Counted from the stretch's first letter, positions 33,855 to 42,794 are shown. The stretch is 64,000 nt of DNA from Planctomycetota bacterium (GCA_963204725.1 CAUJHH010000054.1:1-64000); one strand, 5' to 3'. Numbers and translations are program-made. The notes: generated by a model not told the origin, from the sequence alone.

Positions 33855-33975
33855 CTGGGTGGACCCGTGCGGCCCGTGCGGCCCATCGCCCAGCAGGACG
33901 TTCAACGTCACGAGCAGGAACCCGGCATCCGTCGGCTACGTTCGCCCACTCAACGCGGCACCGCGACCTGATGTG

Positions 33976-35271
33976 TCAGCAACCCTGCCCGAACGCGTCG
34001 AGGAAGTCCAAGAAGTCCAAGATATCGATGATGGTGTCGCCGTTCACGTCGGGGTTGCCGAGTGTGCCACAGGGAGCCGTCTGCCCCTCGCATGCGCCGA
34101 AATCCTCGAAGAGGTCGAGGAAGTCGAGGATGTCGCCTGCGTCCGCCTCGCCGTTGTAATCCCCGAGGCAAGGCTGGACGCCAAGTGAGAGCCCCGTGAC
34201 AATCCATGCCCTCATTGCGCCGCCCATTTGTCCCGTCCCCACCAGCGCAGTGCCATCGGCGGATATCCCGCTGACGGAACTAAGCTGCCAGTCGCCGAGA
34301 GCCGCGCCAAGTGACTCAAGGTACTCGTGCAGGTCGATCATTCCCGTTTTCCGTGACCAGATGAAGGCATGCGACTCACTGCCTGGAGGCGCCAACACGC
34401 TGCTTCCGAAGACCAGGTTCCCGTCTCGGCTCACCCGGTACGCATACGAGTTCATTCCCCCAAGGGTCCCGAGATCTTCCATCCCACCGAGCGACGTCCA
34501 CCTGTATGCGTGAGTCGCAACGTTTGTGGGTGCGATCGTGGTTCCACTGAATCCCACCACGACGGTTCCGTCATCGCTCAATCCGTACGCGCGAGAATTG
34601 GTCCCCCCCAACGTGCCGAGTTCGAGTTCTTCATCATCGGTCCACCGAACCGCCTTGAGGTGTCCTTCGCCGGTGAGTTTCTGACCCACGACTACAGAGC
34701 CATCGGAATTGGTCGCGTTTGCATAGGCGTTTGCGGCGTTGAAAGGGATGAGACCACCGCCCAACGTCCACTTAAAGGCCTGCCAAGGCCCAAAGTGGAA
34801 GGTGTAGCTCCATCCCACAACAACCGAGCCGTTCGAGTTCGTGTCGTATGCAACGGATCCACTGCCATCAGCCAGTACGCCAAGACTCACCATGCCCGAA
34901 GCGGTGTATCGGAAGGCAAGCGTGGATGAGGATCCGCTAGGGGCCGCCTCTCCCACGATCACAGCCCCGTCATCGCTGACCGCGAAGGCAATTGCCGAAG
35001 CCCCGCCAAGAGTTCCGATGTCCACCATGCCGGTCGTTGGCGTCCATCGGAACGCTCGCGTCACACCGTCAGATCTTGAGCAATAGCCCACCACCACCGA
35101 TCCGTCACCGCTTACGGAATAGCCATTGGATTGGTCATATCCCGCAAGAACACCAAGACTCTGGATTTCTGGCGGCGACGCTCCTGCCACGCACAGACCT
35201 GTTCCGGCCACACTTAGAATGGCCATCATGCAGTGAAGTCCGGTGGGCGCGCTCAACCGATTGATCCACAT
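33976..35271 (-). CDS. Secreted HAF-repeat protein with Gly-Cys dockerin-like tail
   Basis: 431 aa, exported. ATG 35271 is chosen over 35286 because GGAGGA lies six bases upstream. A signal peptide spans about residues 1-31 (ending GLCVAGA). The body has about seven HAF-type repeats: 'GYSVSGDGSVVVGYC...AFRWTPTTGMVDIGTLGG', with 'DGTVVVGFSG' and 'DLGTLGGMNS' further on, a beta-rich repeat of secreted bacterial proteins. The C-terminus holds two dockerin-like NGD/NGDT motifs with DFLDLFEDF and DFLDFLDAF, ending in Gly-Cys. It is a planctomycete host-type protein lying inside the presumed mobile region. Confidence 0.85.
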   Translation of the reverse strand: MWINRLSAPTGLHCMMAILSVAGTGLCVAGASPPEIQSLGVLAGYDQSNGYSVSGDGSVVVGYCSRSDGVTRAFRWTPTTGMVDIGTLGGASAIAFAVSDDGAVIVGEAAPSGSSSTLAFRYTASGMVSLGVLADGSGSVAYDTNSNGSVVVGWSYTFHFGPWQAFKWTLGGGLIPFNAANAYANATNSDGSVVVGQKLTGEGHLKAVRWTDDEELELGTLGGTNSRAYGLSDDGTVVVGFSGTTIAPTNVATHAYRWTSLGGMEDLGTLGGMNSYAYRVSRDGNLVFGSSVLAPPGSESHAFIWSRKTGMIDLHEYLESLGAALGDWQLSSVSGISADGTALVGTGQMGGAMRAWIVTGLSLGVQPCLGDYNGEADAGDILDFLDLFEDFGACEGQTAPCGTLGNPDVNGDTIIDILDFLDFLDAFGQGC

Positions 35272-35382
35272 GAGGTTCCTCCGCACTCAATCGCTGGCAG
35301 TGAGAGCACATCCTTTAGCATACATCGCAGCGTCGCTTTCTCGCCACGAATTCTCCTACTGCTCGGCCCGCCACTCACGGCG

Positions 35383-36282
35383 TCAGCACCCCTGCCCGAA
35401 CGCCTCGAAGAAATCGAGGAAGTCCAGGATGTCGATGATCGTGTCACCGTTCATGTCCGGATCGCCTAATGAGCCGCACGGCGCGGGCTGCTGGTCGCAC
35501 GTTCCGAAGTCATCGAAGAAGTCGAGGAAGTCGAGAACGTCGAGCTCGGTGTCGGCGTTGTAGTCCGCCGCGCACTCCTCGATCTCAGGAACCACGTTGT
35601 CCAGGACCCACGCGCGAACCTCCGGATCGGTCAGGTCGATGGCCCCCGTTCCCATGTACGGCACGCCGCCGTTGAGCGAAGCAAATCCATAATCAGGCAG
35701 CACCCCGCCGGTGTTGTTGAACGCATACGACACCACGCCCACAAGCTTGCCGTCGATGAAGTAGCCGCCCCCCGAATCGCCCGAGACCACCGCACCGTCG
35801 CCGTTCACTTCGAGCCACGAGATCAGGCTCGGTCCAAACCCCGGGAAGAACCACTTCAGGTCAACGTCTCCCGGGGCGGCAAGGCGCGTGCCGCCGCTCG
35901 ACCAGTAGATGTCATACCCCGTCCCCTCCGAGTTCACGATGCCCGTGCGCCCGAGTCCGACCATCGAGATCGGCGTCCCGACCGGCGCCTGCGTGCCGAG
36001 TTGGTGCCAGCCCGGTAGGTCCTCATCAAAGACTAGGATCGCGATGTCCATGGTCGGGTGATCGATCCGGTAGGCGGCGGTGTACACGGTCCCCATGATC
36101 TCGTATTGGCTGCCGGTCGCGTGCTTTGCGGTGATGACGGAGCGCCGGGAAATGGCGGTGCCGGAGCCACCCGCCGCGCGCCCAACCCACTGAAACTCGC
36201 TATCCGGTCCGTTATTGGGGACGATCGCGAACGACTGCGCGACGGCCGCTGCCGAGACCACGAAGGCACTCAGATTCTTCAT
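35383..36282 (-). CDS. Secreted trypsin-like protease with Gly-Cys dockerin-like tail
   Basis: 299 aa. After a short signal peptide (hydrophobic, about residues 4-19) the S1 triad is complete: His in 'VITAKHATG' (54), Asp in 'TMDIAILVF' (79) and Ser in 'VSGDSGGGYF' near 169. The C-terminal 65 residues carry two dockerin-like calcium loops ('DYNADTELD', 'DMNGDTIID') each followed by a DFLDFF-type helix, ending in Gly-Cys. It probably acts outside the cytoplasm on proteins. ATG 36282 follows a GGCGGTGAG ribosome binding site; a GTG one codon earlier is possible. Confidence 0.85.
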   Translation of the reverse strand: MKNLSAFVVSAAAVAQSFAIVPNNGPDSEFQWVGRAAGGSGTAISRRSVITAKHATGSQYEIMGTVYTAAYRIDHPTMDIAILVFDEDLPGWHQLGTQAPVGTPISMVGLGRTGIVNSEGTGYDIYWSSGGTRLAAPGDVDLKWFFPGFGPSLISWLEVNGDGAVVSGDSGGGYFIDGKLVGVVSYAFNNTGGVLPDYGFASLNGGVPYMGTGAIDLTDPEVRAWVLDNVVPEIEECAADYNADTELDVLDFLDFFDDFGTCDQQPAPCGSLGDPDMNGDTIIDILDFLDFFEAFGQGC

Positions 36283-36285
36283 CAC

Positions 36286-36809
36286 TCACCGCCTAACCCC
36301 GTGCTCCAAACCCCCGCAACCCGGGACTTCCCATTTGGTTCTCCGCACACGACCGCCGTGGGCTCTGGATGGCGAGTGTACAGCATGAGCGCCCCGGTTT
36401 GAGCATGATTCTCGGCTCTCCGGTGGAGACCAGACGCGAGCGCTGCGAAGGGTGCGAACGGCCTGGTCCCCACTCGATCTACTCAACCGTGTGCGACACA
36501 TGCGATACGTTGGCGCGCGACTCTGTGGTGCGGGCGTCGCGCCGACCGGCTGGCCCGAGGACGAAACCAGCCCCTTCCCGCAAAGGAAGAGGCTGGCTGC
36601 TGAGGACGCTTGGCCCCAATAGGCCCCGCCGCGCGGCTGCTGGACACGCGGCGGAACAGCGTCCGGGAGGAACTGCCGCCAATATACCCCGCGATCCGCC
36701 CATCGCCCACCGCTCCCGGCCCGGGGCCTGCCCGAAAGCCTCCCCGCATCGCCGGGGATCGCTATTTGGGAGGGAACGGAGCCGAGGGAGGTGGATGCAA
36801 GCGGGATCC
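36286..36809. other. Non-coding gap with two dispersed repeats
   Basis: No gene could be supported here. At 36491-36509 a 19-mer (GTGCGACACATGCGATACG) is the exact reverse complement of 42042-42060 inside the variable leader of the second recombinase. At 36747-36784 lies an inverted, partly diverged copy of leader block 1 (CATCGCCGGGGATCG ... AACGGAGCCG) that also occurs at 4024 and 44885. A short Cys-rich frame near 36430-36520 (C-x2-C...C-x2-C) is too weak to call. Confidence 0.5.
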
Positions 36810-39581
36810 TCACCGCCAGATACGTGAGATCCGAGGCGACAGCATCGGGTGCCGCCCCACCGGGATCCGCCCCGTCGCGTAGTCCCACGCCGCTCCGACC
36901 TTCGAGTAGTTCCCGTTCCACGCGATCGGCAGGATCGCGTACCGCTTGTACACCTCGGTCTCGCCGTCCTCGTCAAGGTCGAGTTCGACCACGTGCTCCC
37001 CGAAGCGGATGAAGCGATAGATGTCGCCAATGCGGAGGTTCTGCCAGTTGCCGCTCGACTCGTTCGGCCTCTCGCCATCCTTGCTCGCCGTCAGGTCCAG
37101 CTCGTCGTTCGGACCGATCCCGATGTAGAACTGCATGGTGGCGGGATCAAGGTTGGGCGGCTTGGCCCAGTTCGGGTTGTAGCGCGCAGCGATCGCGGGC
37201 TTGCCGGTCGCAAGGTTGATGTTCCACCACGGAGCACTCGGCAGATCCGCGAGACAGAACGATGGCGTCGCCTTTCGCGTCGCGTAGTTCCGAGTGTCAA
37301 CAGGAGGTTCAACAACCGGGTCGTAGACGCCCGTGAACGCGGAGCCGATCGGCTCCCCGACCAGCGTGTACTCGTCCGGGATCTCCGCCTCCGCATCGTG
37401 CAGGATCTCCGCGAACTTCGGGTAGCAGTGCGCCTGGTTCATGGAGTCGAGGATCAGGCATCGGAACCGATCGTCCCAGCCCGCAACTTCATCCACCCAC
37501 TTGTCCAGCACATGCTCGCGATAGAGCGGCGCATTGGCCGGAGGGATGATCCGCAGCGACATGCGTGCGTTGTCCAGCACATCTCCTGCCTCGTTCAGAC
37601 ACAATCCGCCCCCTGTGTAGAACCACCCGCGACGTGCATACCCGTCCGCGTAGAACGAAACCCCGTCGCGCTCGTTGTGGTCGCTCAGTCCCAGATCATC
37701 CCACACCGCCTTCATCGCTGCCATCTGGGTGTCGGTGATGATCTTGTCCGAAAGGTCCGACGTCGCGCCATTGAGCGAGAAGGTGTTGACGTTGCCGTGG
37801 ATGCCGCTGGCGATGATGTCGTCGACGTACTGCCCCGCGGGCCGGTTGAAAAGAATGTCGAAGTCGTCGCAGCCACCCAGGGCCAACGCGATCGAGTCCA
37901 TCAGGAACTCCTCGATCACATCCTGATCCTCGTTCCGCCACGCCTCGCGCTGGCCGAGCAGGTTCGGCGGCGCGGAACTCGGCGGCGGCGGCACGTACGT
38001 CGGATCCTCAAGGTCGCGATCCGCCGGGATGTAGAGCTGGATGGACGCGAGCGGCTTGCAGTCGATCCAGCGCTTGCGGTCAAGGGTTGGCGAGGGTGTG
38101 TACGGCTGCACCTGCTCCTCGACGGGGATCGAGCCGCCGATCGCGATGCCCGCCCTGCCGCACGACTCATAGAGCACCGCCGAGAGGGCCGAATCGGAGA
38201 TCCCCTCGTCGTAGATGAAGAGCTGCTCCATGTTGCCGCGGAAGGGCTCGGTCCAGCCGGGCGAGACGGCGGACTCCCGCGCTCCGATTGAGACGACGCC
38301 GGTGGCGTCCGGGTTCCCGCTGTTGGGGTGGGAGGTCGCGACCATGAGCCGCCCATCCACCCAGAACTCCGCCCCTGTGCTGCCGGGGCGCCCGCGATAG
38401 ATGACGCAATGCCGCTCGCCGGGCGCGCCGATGGCGACGGCGGTCTGCTGGATGACCGTCCCATCGGAGAACTGCATCCAGACTTGCGAGTCCGACCAGT
38501 CGGGCGAGGAGCCGGCACGCCGCCACATGAGGCGCCATTCGGCACTTGAGTGATCCGGAAGGGGATCACCCGGAATACTCAACAGCCGGCCCGCGATCGT
38601 TTGCGTGAGATTCGGCGACACCATGCCTTGTTCGGGCTCAACGGTAAAGACCGCGCCCACCGTCGCGGCACTCGGAAAGAGCCGGAAGGCGGGGTCCGTG
38701 ATCGCGTAGACATCGGTGCCGGTGCCGTCGAGCGTGAACCGGAGGTAAGGGTAGCCGCGGGTATCTGTTTCGCCGGGACTCAGCTCTGGCAATAGCAGTT
38801 CTGCTTCGCGGCCATCTGCGGCAATGGCTGAAGTGCATGACAACCGATTGTCCTGCATAATCGCCAAACTTGATGGTGGCACTTCCTGTTTTGAAGAGAC
38901 ACGGCACCGTTCCGCTTGCGAATCCCAGTGATACTGAAGTCGAGGCTGCAGCAAGCCACTCCGTGTGCAGTCTCGATAGAAGCCAGGAAGCACTCCCACT
39001 CGCGAAGCCGATTCGTCAAGAATCAAACCCGCTCCGTATCTCGCTGGCGAGTCGAGCTGGATCTCTGGAGACGAGATCACAGCCAGCGCGGGCGGGGGAT
39101 TGGCATTCCGGAGTGTCAAGAACCCAGCCCCCAGGCGCTTGATGTACATGGAATGCTGACGATAGTCTGTGGCCGTTGGAGCCCGGCGTTGGGCACCCAT
39201 CGCAATACGATGCGCATCACTCAGTTCGATCAGAATGCGTATCGAGTAATCGCCTGTGTTCGTCAGCTGCTGAATGAAGACGACCGACGCTCTCACTACC
39301 GCCCCCACACTATCGCGAGCCACGAGGTCCGAAATGGCGAACTGCTCACGATTAAGACCGAGACGCGATTGCGATCTCCATCCGAACAGGGGTCCCCAGT
39401 TCGCAAGCACGACACCGGTCACAGTATCCTTGAATGTTGTTGCCACATAGGTGCCTGTATTTGGATCTGGCGCTGCTGGCACGAAATCACTGGGCACTCC
39501 TAGTATTGTAAATAGCAAATAGTAGCCATTGCCGTCTGGCAGCACGGCATTATCAACTTGTGACAGTATCCATTCGCTCAT
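36810..39581 (-). CDS. Large multi-domain structural-like protein with LamG-like domain
   Basis: 923 aa, no signal peptide. Residues about 1-300 are unfamiliar and beta-rich. Residues about 300-475 look like a LamG/concanavalin-type domain: 'AEWRLMWRRAG', 'RHCVIYRGRPGSTGAEFWVDGRLMVAT', 'GNMEQLFIYDEGISDSAL'. From about 540 an alpha/beta part ('DGVSFYADGYARRGWFYTGGGL', 'CLILDSMNQAHCYPKF') could be a glycosidase-like barrel. Lack of export signal, carbohydrate-binding domain and size fit a phage tail or adhesin-like structural protein. The 5' third is visibly less GC-rich than the rest, suggesting mosaic origin. Specific function unknown. Confidence 0.65.
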   Translation of the reverse strand: MSEWILSQVDNAVLPDGNGYYLLFTILGVPSDFVPAAPDPNTGTYVATTFKDTVTGVVLANWGPLFGWRSQSRLGLNREQFAISDLVARDSVGAVVRASVVFIQQLTNTGDYSIRILIELSDAHRIAMGAQRRAPTATDYRQHSMYIKRLGAGFLTLRNANPPPALAVISSPEIQLDSPARYGAGLILDESASRVGVLPGFYRDCTRSGLLQPRLQYHWDSQAERCRVSSKQEVPPSSLAIMQDNRLSCTSAIAADGREAELLLPELSPGETDTRGYPYLRFTLDGTGTDVYAITDPAFRLFPSAATVGAVFTVEPEQGMVSPNLTQTIAGRLLSIPGDPLPDHSSAEWRLMWRRAGSSPDWSDSQVWMQFSDGTVIQQTAVAIGAPGERHCVIYRGRPGSTGAEFWVDGRLMVATSHPNSGNPDATGVVSIGARESAVSPGWTEPFRGNMEQLFIYDEGISDSALSAVLYESCGRAGIAIGGSIPVEEQVQPYTPSPTLDRKRWIDCKPLASIQLYIPADRDLEDPTYVPPPPSSAPPNLLGQREAWRNEDQDVIEEFLMDSIALALGGCDDFDILFNRPAGQYVDDIIASGIHGNVNTFSLNGATSDLSDKIITDTQMAAMKAVWDDLGLSDHNERDGVSFYADGYARRGWFYTGGGLCLNEAGDVLDNARMSLRIIPPANAPLYREHVLDKWVDEVAGWDDRFRCLILDSMNQAHCYPKFAEILHDAEAEIPDEYTLVGEPIGSAFTGVYDPVVEPPVDTRNYATRKATPSFCLADLPSAPWWNINLATGKPAIAARYNPNWAKPPNLDPATMQFYIGIGPNDELDLTASKDGERPNESSGNWQNLRIGDIYRFIRFGEHVVELDLDEDGETEVYKRYAILPIAWNGNYSKVGAAWDYATGRIPVGRHPMLSPRISRIWR

Positions 39582-39598
39582 AACGCGTGCCTACTCGA

Positions 39599-40327
39599 TC
39601 AATGATGGAGATACTTTGCAATCCTCTCTCGTCTACTTCTATGCCCCACAAGCAAGATGCCGATAGCCACAGACGTAGAAGGTGCTGGAATGTACTCAGT
39701 CAAGTCTTCTACGAGTAGTGACTCACCCGCGCCCGCGTACGCGTGACCAATAAGCTTCCACTGCGTCAATGATTCGCGCTGGATCTGAATGTATCCGAAT
39801 CGCGCGACATCGGCGTCGGCGTAGCCAATGTACCGCATGTCTCCGTCAACAGAGTCTTGGAACTGGAAGTCACCGAACTCGTTGTACTGATTGAGTGACG
39901 CAGGAGTGATTGTTCCCGACACATCATCAAAGATCGGCTGGTGCCATATACCACTCGCATCAATCGTCTCTCCAAGCAACTCAAAGTCGCCGGTTGCGAG
40001 CAGGGATACTGTCTGAAGCGGAAATGCGGGCATGAATAAATCGTTGGCCTGCACAACTCCTGAGTGGTCTCCGCCGGCTTGCAGGAAGCCCAAGTAGACG
40101 GCGTACTCCGGTTCGCTCGTCGCGACATCCGAGGTGTACAGGGATGGCCGAAAGAGGCCAATCCACGTGTCGGCGTTCGTGACGATGGGGCGAGCACCTT
40201 CGTCAGCTATGATCACTCGAGTAATGTCGGCCATGGCGGTTCCTCCTGTCAACGCGGCGAGTGCGACGGCCGCCAGCAGCGCAGCGTGCCTGGATGTGTT
40301 GCACTTGATTCGATTCCTGGTCTTCAT
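39599..40327 (-). CDS. PEP-CTERM-like secreted protein
   Basis: 242 aa. ATG 40327 is preferred over 40372 because GGAAGGGAA precedes it and a good signal peptide follows (residues 1-34, ending GGTAMA). The C-terminus 'YIPAPSTSVAIGILLVGHRSRRERI' has the PEP-CTERM sequence order: Pro-Ala-Pro, a hydrophobic helix and a basic end, but the helix is short and interrupted by His. The body is beta-rich with no known domain. Its lower GC content matches the adjacent part of the 36810-39581 gene. Probably exported and sorted by an exosortase-like system. Confidence 0.65.
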   Translation of the reverse strand: MKTRNRIKCNTSRHAALLAAVALAALTGGTAMADITRVIIADEGARPIVTNADTWIGLFRPSLYTSDVATSEPEYAVYLGFLQAGGDHSGVVQANDLFMPAFPLQTVSLLATGDFELLGETIDASGIWHQPIFDDVSGTITPASLNQYNEFGDFQFQDSVDGDMRYIGYADADVARFGYIQIQRESLTQWKLIGHAYAGAGESLLVEDLTEYIPAPSTSVAIGILLVGHRSRRERIAKYLHH

Positions 40328-40372
40328 GGTGTTCCCTTCCTTTGTTCCTGCGCCATCGAGGAGTGACGGCAA

Positions 40373-41017
40373 TCAGGCCGTACGCCACCAAGCGCTCAGG
40401 TTCTCGATGTTGCTCTCTCCCGATCCGTTGGCGTCGATTCTCAGTTGCGCAATGATGTGCGTGAACCCCATCGAGTCCACCACCACGTGCGCCGCCCCCC
40501 GGCTGCTGTTCTGCCCCATCACACGCATGCCGGGCGGCGTCAGCGAGATGTCGGGCGGCACGACGCGGATATCGCAGGCGAACCGATTGTTTGTTGGCAC
40601 GTCCGTACCGCTTTCACCATCGGTAAGCCCAAACTTCAACCGCAAGTCGCCGAGAGCTGTCCCGGCATAATCGTCCGAGCCGTTGAGTGGCTCCATGCCC
40701 CACAATCTCACCGTGGCAGTCCGAGGCAAGGTCGTGAGATATCCGCCTGTCCGAAGCAGGCCATGGAACATCATCACGAAGATGTTGCCGAAGGGGAGCG
40801 GGCCGGATGAGCCGGTCATGATCGTAACGCTGTCGTCCGAGTCAGTGGGGTTGGGCGGGATCGGCGGATACGTCGGCGCTCCTGCGCTCAGCGCGTACAC
40901 GCCATTGTTGAGCAGTGCGCCCTTGTACGACGTGGTTGGCTCGGTGCCTCCGCTCGGCTTGAACAGCCCGCGCGTAAACGCTCGTTGCAGTGTGCCCAGT
41001 GCGATGTCGGTCGGCAT
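40373..41017 (-). CDS. Hypothetical protein, paralogue of 41044-41634
   Basis: 214 aa, beta-rich, no signal peptide or membrane helix. It shares with the next gene the start MPT, 'RGLF', 'LPFGN.....F.G', 'ATVRLWGM', 'LGDLRLKFG', 'SLTPPGMRVMG' and an aromatic C-terminus. Short, exposed and duplicated beta proteins next to a large structural-like protein suggest virion-type or surface-assembly subunits, but nothing proves this. GGGAG precedes ATG 41017. Confidence 0.6.
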   Translation of the reverse strand: MPTDIALGTLQRAFTRGLFKPSGGTEPTTSYKGALLNNGVYALSAGAPTYPPIPPNPTDSDDSVTIMTGSSGPLPFGNIFVMMFHGLLRTGGYLTTLPRTATVRLWGMEPLNGSDDYAGTALGDLRLKFGLTDGESGTDVPTNNRFACDIRVVPPDISLTPPGMRVMGQNSSRGAAHVVVDSMGFTHIIAQLRIDANGSGESNIENLSAWWRTA

Positions 41018-41043
41018 CGTTCGCTCCCTTTGTCAGCAAGGCG

Positions 41044-41634
41044 TCACAGCACACGCCAGAAGAAGCCGATGAACTCAAGCTTCACGGCTTCGTCCGTCAT
41101 GATCTGGATGATGATCGCGCGGCACCCCACGGTGTCAAAGAAGATGTCCACCTTGCCATGCTCGGCCCCCCGACCTATCACGCGGATACCCGGCGGCGTC
41201 AGCGCTGTGTCGGGCTGGATCACCTCGGCGTCACAGAAAAAGTTGTATTCTGGCGGGACAAAGGTCGAACTGACGCCGGGCGTCTGTCCCAACGTGAGCT
41301 TCACGTCGCCGAGGCAGATGCCGTACACGGGCTCGTTCATGCCAACCGCAGGCGCGTCGCTGACGCCCCAGATCCGAAGCGTCGCCGTGGTTGGCGAGCC
41401 GGGCGAGCTGCCCACCTGACCGTAAAAGAACAGACTCAACCCATTCCCGAACGGAAGCCCCCCCGATTCGATGACCGCGACGCCCGCCGCGTCGTCGCTC
41501 GACGGTATGTTCTCGACCACTGCGTACTTATCGCGATCGTCGAGCGGGCCGTCGAAATCCGTGACCGGTGTAAAGGCAAAGAGGCCGCGGTTCCAGCCCC
41601 CTTGCGTCGTCCCGATGTTCGCTTCGGTCGGCAT
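41044..41634 (-). CDS. Hypothetical protein, paralogue of 40373-41017
   Basis: 196 aa. ATG 41634 follows GGAGGA by eight bases; upstream codons in the same frame run into the recombinase leader block and are not credible. Matches its neighbour at 'MPTE..', 'RGLF', 'GLPFGNGLSLFFYG', 'ATLRIWG', 'LGDVKLTLG', 'ALTPPGIRVIGRG' and the C-terminal 'FFWRVL'. First gene of the minus-strand set 41634 to 36810. The gap 41635-41800 holds no gene on either strand. Confidence 0.6.
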   Translation of the reverse strand: MPTEANIGTTQGGWNRGLFAFTPVTDFDGPLDDRDKYAVVENIPSSDDAAGVAVIESGGLPFGNGLSLFFYGQVGSSPGSPTTATLRIWGVSDAPAVGMNEPVYGICLGDVKLTLGQTPGVSSTFVPPEYNFFCDAEVIQPDTALTPPGIRVIGRGAEHGKVDIFFDTVGCRAIIIQIMTDEAVKLEFIGFFWRVL

Positions 41635-41800
41635 CCGATCGGTCCTCCATGGGAACCGCGCACGCCCGACCGCTCGGGTGTGTCCGGCCAGCAACCCATA
41701 CGTCGAGTATGCACCGATTTGGCACGGATGCCAACCATTCACCGACTTCGTTGCGCGAAAAAGCGATTCGTGCGGATGCGGTGGTGCCTTGCCTTCTGCC

Positions 41801-41917
41801 CCTGCTCGCCCCTCCATCACCCGGTGCCGCTTTGGTCGCCGGAACGTAGCCGCGGGATGCTCCCGCGAACGGCGGCCCCGGCGGTAACCCCAGCGGGAGC
41901 AACGGGATGCGAGGACG
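41801..41917 (+). repeat. 117-bp block upstream of tyrosine recombinase, copy 2
   Basis: Near-identical direct repeat of 593-709, with the same hairpin CGCGGGA-TGC-TCCCGCG at 41851-41867 and the same spacing to the in-frame ATG. About 41.2 kb separates the copies. Confidence 0.7.
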
Positions 41918-42083
41918 CCAAACGGGCCGGGACGAGGCGGGCGGGACGAAGCGGAAGCGTGAATCGGATGTCGCCGACCAACGGGCCGCACGGGCCGCGG
42001 GCGAGCGCGTCGAACGAGAGAGCGCGAAACAACGTGTCGCACGTATCGCATGTGTCGCACAGGAAGAGCGACCGGGGGAAACC

Positions 42084-42752
42084 TTGGCCGCATCGGCCGC
42101 AATGGCCGCACGACCGCAGCGTCGCCCGAAGCCCAAGCGCCGCCTGCCGCCCGAGGTGTTGACCGACGACGAGGTCCGGGCCCTTCTCGACGCCTGCGGC
42201 AGGTACACGCCGGTCGCCCTCCGGAACCGGGCCCTGATCACGTTGATGTACCGGGCCGGGCTCCGGGTCTCCGAGGCGCTGGCGCTCCAGCCCAAGGACG
42301 TGGACCTCGCGAACGGCATCGTCCGGGTACTTCACGGCAAGGGTGATCGGTACCGGGCCGTGGGCCTCGACCCGGGCGCGGCGGCCGTCGTGGCGGCGTG
42401 GCTCGCCGAACGCGGCAGGGCCCAACGGGTGGCGGCACGAACGAACGGGGCGAGTGACCCCCTCGCCACTGCGCCGCTTCTCTGCACGGTCTACGGCACG
42501 CCCGTCACCACCGGGTACGTGCGGCGGCTGATGAAGCGGCTGGGCCTCCAAGCCGGGATCGCCAAGCGCGTCCACGCCCACGGCCTGCGGCACACACATG
42601 CTGCCCAACTCAGAGAAGAAGGTGTAGATGTCGGGATCATCTCACGCCAACTCGGGCACCGGTCGCTGCTGACCACGATCCGCTACCTCGACCACGTCCA
42701 GCCGACGGCGGTGGTGGAGGCGATGAGAGGGAGACATTGGGTGTCGGCGTAG
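42084..42752 (+). CDS. Catalytic-domain-only tyrosine recombinase (copy 2)
   Basis: 222 aa from TTG 42084, which has the same GGGGGAAACC leader as copy 1. All catalytic residues are present: Arg in GLRVSEAL, Lys in HGKGDRYR, HGLRHTHA, QLGHRSLLTT and Tyr in IRYLDH. The catalytic part is nearly identical to copy 1. The frame is open upstream to ATG 41907, but that 59-codon stretch differs from copy 1 and includes three tandem 9-mers (GTGTCGCAC, GTATCGCAT, GTGTCGCAC at 42034-42060), so it may be leader rather than protein. Recombination between the two copies would delete or circularise about 41 kb. Confidence 0.85.
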   Translation: MAASAAMAARPQRRPKPKRRLPPEVLTDDEVRALLDACGRYTPVALRNRALITLMYRAGLRVSEALALQPKDVDLANGIVRVLHGKGDRYRAVGLDPGAAAVVAAWLAERGRAQRVAARTNGASDPLATAPLLCTVYGTPVTTGYVRRLMKRLGLQAGIAKRVHAHGLRHTHAAQLREEGVDVGIISRQLGHRSLLTTIRYLDHVQPTAVVEAMRGRHWVSA

Positions 42753-42765
42753 GCAGGCCGGAGGG

Positions 42766-42794
42766 TTGTCATAGACCGCATGTTCTTGTAGAGT
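42766..42794 (+). promoter_or_regulatory. Candidate promoter for the SF1 helicase
   Basis: TTGTCA at 42766-42771 is followed after 17 bases by TAGAGT at 42789-42794. An in-frame GTG at 42793 would then lie in the -10 element, which supports ATG 42892 as the real start. Confidence 0.4.

Noticed and set aside
36369..36827. A plus-strand Cys-rich gene in the 36.3-36.8 kb gap
   Set aside because: Only a short C-x2-C...C-x2-C patch; the rest is Arg/Pro-rich and no ribosome binding site is evident.
36849..38291. A 480-codon plus-strand frame antisense to the large LamG-like protein
   Set aside because: Arg/Val-rich shadow product with no recognisable domain; the minus-strand frame is longer, continuous and has plausible domains.
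41044..42111. N-terminal extension of the 196-aa minus-strand protein into the recombinase leader
   Set aside because: The extra residues are antisense to the 117-bp repeat and recombinase leader, while ATG 41634 has a strong ribosome binding site and aligns with the paralogue's start.
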